Shown here: positions 62,211-64,000 of the stretch, one piece after another | Position numbering within the stretch: position 1 is the first letter of the stretch | How the letters are laid out: each line of letters begins with the position of its first letter | From: Piezodorus guildinii | Taxonomy: Eukaryota > Arthropoda > Insecta > Hemiptera > Pentatomidae | Length of the DNA stretch: 64,000 nucleotides | Direction: 5' to 3' | NCBI GenBank assembly: GCA_023052935.1 | Contig: CM041293.1 | Location: forward strand, 148,436,968-148,500,967 | Made by a program: the position numbers and the translations under genes | Notes under the pieces: generated by a model | The model's database searches: none | The model's input: only the letters and a program-made list of their open reading frames with translations | Told to the model about the DNA's origin: nothing

Positions 62211-63025
62211 AAAACATGCTACGATATGATATTGCTTAATTTCAGTTGTATTTAATACATAGAAAATAACATCATTGACAGGAAAGTCAAAGTTCTATCC
62301 TGTAAACATTTCTTTCGTGCACGCGCATTAAACATTATTTCGCGGGTTTTCCTCTACATAAATATAAATATCAATAATACTTGTTCATAATAGAAGTTTA
62401 GCAATTCAAATTAAAGCGATATTTTATTCAAAAATGATCAGACGAATATTTTGTAATGAATAAATGGTATAATCGGATTTTCGCTTAGTCCAACCACATT
62501 AAAGCAGGAAATGTTGAAAATTTAATTTGTAACCCTTTTAGTTAACAATTATCTATACACGTATTTTGTGTCGTAAATTTAGAATTTTAGGTCTTTATTC
62601 GAATAATTAAAATCAACTTCCGGATATGTGTTCTTAAATAAGTCAGAGTAACCGTTCAACTATTTTCTGAGGGGGCGACAAAAAAAAAAAAAAGCAAATA
62701 TCTCTTGAAATATACATACTTATAAAATAAATACACCTCATATGTTCGGTGCATATATCGATGCATTTGAGTACTGAGTATAGTGTTGATTTTTAAAGAC
62801 TACCTTCATAGGTATATATTAATGAACTAGCCACAATTGAATGTAATTATATTTAATTTTTAATAAGGTTTTAATTTAGTGTCCGAAACAATAAACAGAA
62901 TCTCTCGAATAGAAGAAACATTAAAAATCTTTATATGTTTTCTCTTCTCTTTCTTTCTGGCGCGATAGGCCGTGAAGGCCTTTGGCCTCGTGTATTATCT
63001 CCCTGGAGAATGTACTCAGCACGTT
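62211..63025. other. Unassigned AT-rich DNA
   Basis: 62960-63020 is GC-richer (CGATAGGCCGTGAAGGCCTT) and may be the distal end of the adjacent SINE-C copy. Confidence 0.35.
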
Positions 63026-63247
63026 TCTCTATTTAATTTTAAAGAGTCGGGCCCTTCCTCCCCGCGCCTATTTTCGGGAGTGGCCAACAGTAGGTTGACG
63101 GGTCTCACATCACATACCCGGGGGAGAGGCTGTGAGTGAATCCCCATTTAATTATATCGCTATAAAAGTCCCCCCGTGACTAGGATTTGAAATCACAACC
63201 TTTGCCGTGCGATACTAGCGTGCTAGCCACTCAACCACGGGCTCCCC
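63026..63247 (-). mobile_element. SINE-C copy
   Basis: The reverse complement starts GGGGAGCCCGTGGTTGAGTG, A-box GTGGTTGAGTGGC, a decayed B-box (GATTTCAAATCC), then GGGGATTCACTCACAGCCTC and GTTGGCCACTCCCGAAAATA as in the other SINE-C copies. Confidence 0.85.
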
Positions 63248-63589
63248 TAATCCAAGCTCCCCGTCGGAAGTATAGCAATACTTAAAAATATTTGAATTTT
63301 ACAAAAACTTTTTTTTTTTATATATAATATAGAAAGGTTCGTAGTCAATGATAAACATTATTAAACTGGGAATAAACAAGTTTTATTTTTAAAAAAATAC
63401 AATATTTTTTCCAATAAACAAATAATTTAGAAATCTTCCTTTATAAAATTTTCTTTTTTTACAATTTTAACTTTTAAATTACAATTTAAAATTTTAATTT
63501 ACATGTTAGAAGACGTATTGCCCTCTCTGGCTTGAATGACTGCGACTGCTTCCACCAGTCATGGCATTAAAAATGTAATGTGCCTTAAT
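63248..63589. other. Unassigned AT-rich DNA
   Basis: T-rich and A-rich runs only. Confidence 0.3.
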
Positions 63590-63955
63590 ATCATGTAAGT
63601 TTCATACTATTTGAAATAAGCTGACTAGGCTTAAATACGGATATTTTGAATATTCTTTTTCTAAAGTACCTTTAACTTTGTAGATTAAAAAACAAAACAA
63701 AAAAAAACATATAAATTTATTATCATTAGTAAAAAATGGCTAAATATAAAATTGAACCAATTTTTTGACCAAACAGAATAGAAGAGATTAAAAATATTTG
63801 TTATGTTTTTGTTTTTTTCTGGTTTTTATTTTAGAATAAAGAAAGCAATATGGATGCAAATATTTTGCAACTTTAAGAGATAAGAAGAAATGTTATTTAC
63901 AAAGATGTAGAAGGTAACGTAAAGTGACGAATAGGGCATATAATTTAAGTGATTA
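63590..63955 (-). repeat. HINE-like interior copy
   Basis: AATATCATGTAAGTTTCATA, TTTCTAAAGTACCTTTAACTT, TTTGTAGATTAAAAA, ATGGCTAAATATAAAATTGA and AGTGACGAATAGGGCATA follow the family's interior in reverse. It is probably cut by the window end or by truncation. Confidence 0.75.
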
Positions 63956-64000
63956 TTGTACATAACAATGTTATATTGTTATGTCCTAAACATATGTTTC

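Overview
The window looks like gene-poor, AT-rich animal nuclear DNA, most likely from an arthropod. I found no intact host gene and no bacterial-type gene organisation. The coding sequence I can support belongs to transposable elements or their remains: Jockey-type non-LTR retrotransposons, mariner transposons, a 17.6/297-like (Ty3/gypsy) LTR retrotransposon, RTE- and CR1-like LINE debris, and one CGGBP1/hAT-like pseudogene. The mix of Jockey LINEs, mariners, tRNA-derived SINEs and a CGGBP1-like protein fits an arthropod. A chelicerate or insect is my guess only. The window may be intergenic or lie inside a very large intron.

Layout. 0-8.6 kb: an old diverged duplication (about 1.2-2.5 and 2.7-4.3 kb), then a LINE C-terminus. 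8.7-14.2 kb: a mariner whose right end is an inverted copy of its own 3' end, split by a full-length LINE (LINE-A1, 9157-13797) with a perfect 13-bp target duplication. 14.8-17.1 kb: a four-layer nest of LINE ORF1, Helentron-like repeat, SINE and LINE tail. 17.3-36 kb: truncated LINE-B copies, a deleted mariner, many copies of the Helentron-like repeat, SINEs, a Penelope-like hammerhead motif, long inverted repeats, a CCAAT-rich possible regulatory island (about 26.1-26.4 kb) and the CGGBP1-like pseudogene (35.4-35.8 kb). 37.3-41.5 kb: an LTR retrotransposon with near-identical 421-bp LTRs, a broken gag and no pol, nested in a Helentron-like copy. 42-50 kb: SINE-B copies, LINE relics, microsatellites. 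50.7-55.5 kb: the second full-length LINE (LINE-A2). 55.5-64 kb: more Helentron-like and SINE copies, including a SINE hit by a poly(A)-only insertion, an RTE-like fragment, and a LINE split by a small inverted-repeat element.

Family names used below are local labels. LINE-A is the Jockey-type family with two full-length copies; LINE-B is a related, always 5'-truncated family; SINE-A, -B and -C are three tRNA-derived families; HINE-like is the commonest repeat, about 0.9 kb, with subterminal inverted repeats and a 3' hairpin. These elements depend on each other: SINEs and poly(A) inserts presumably use LINE machinery, the LTR element probably uses a pol made elsewhere, and the HINE-like copies would need an autonomous Helentron outside this window.
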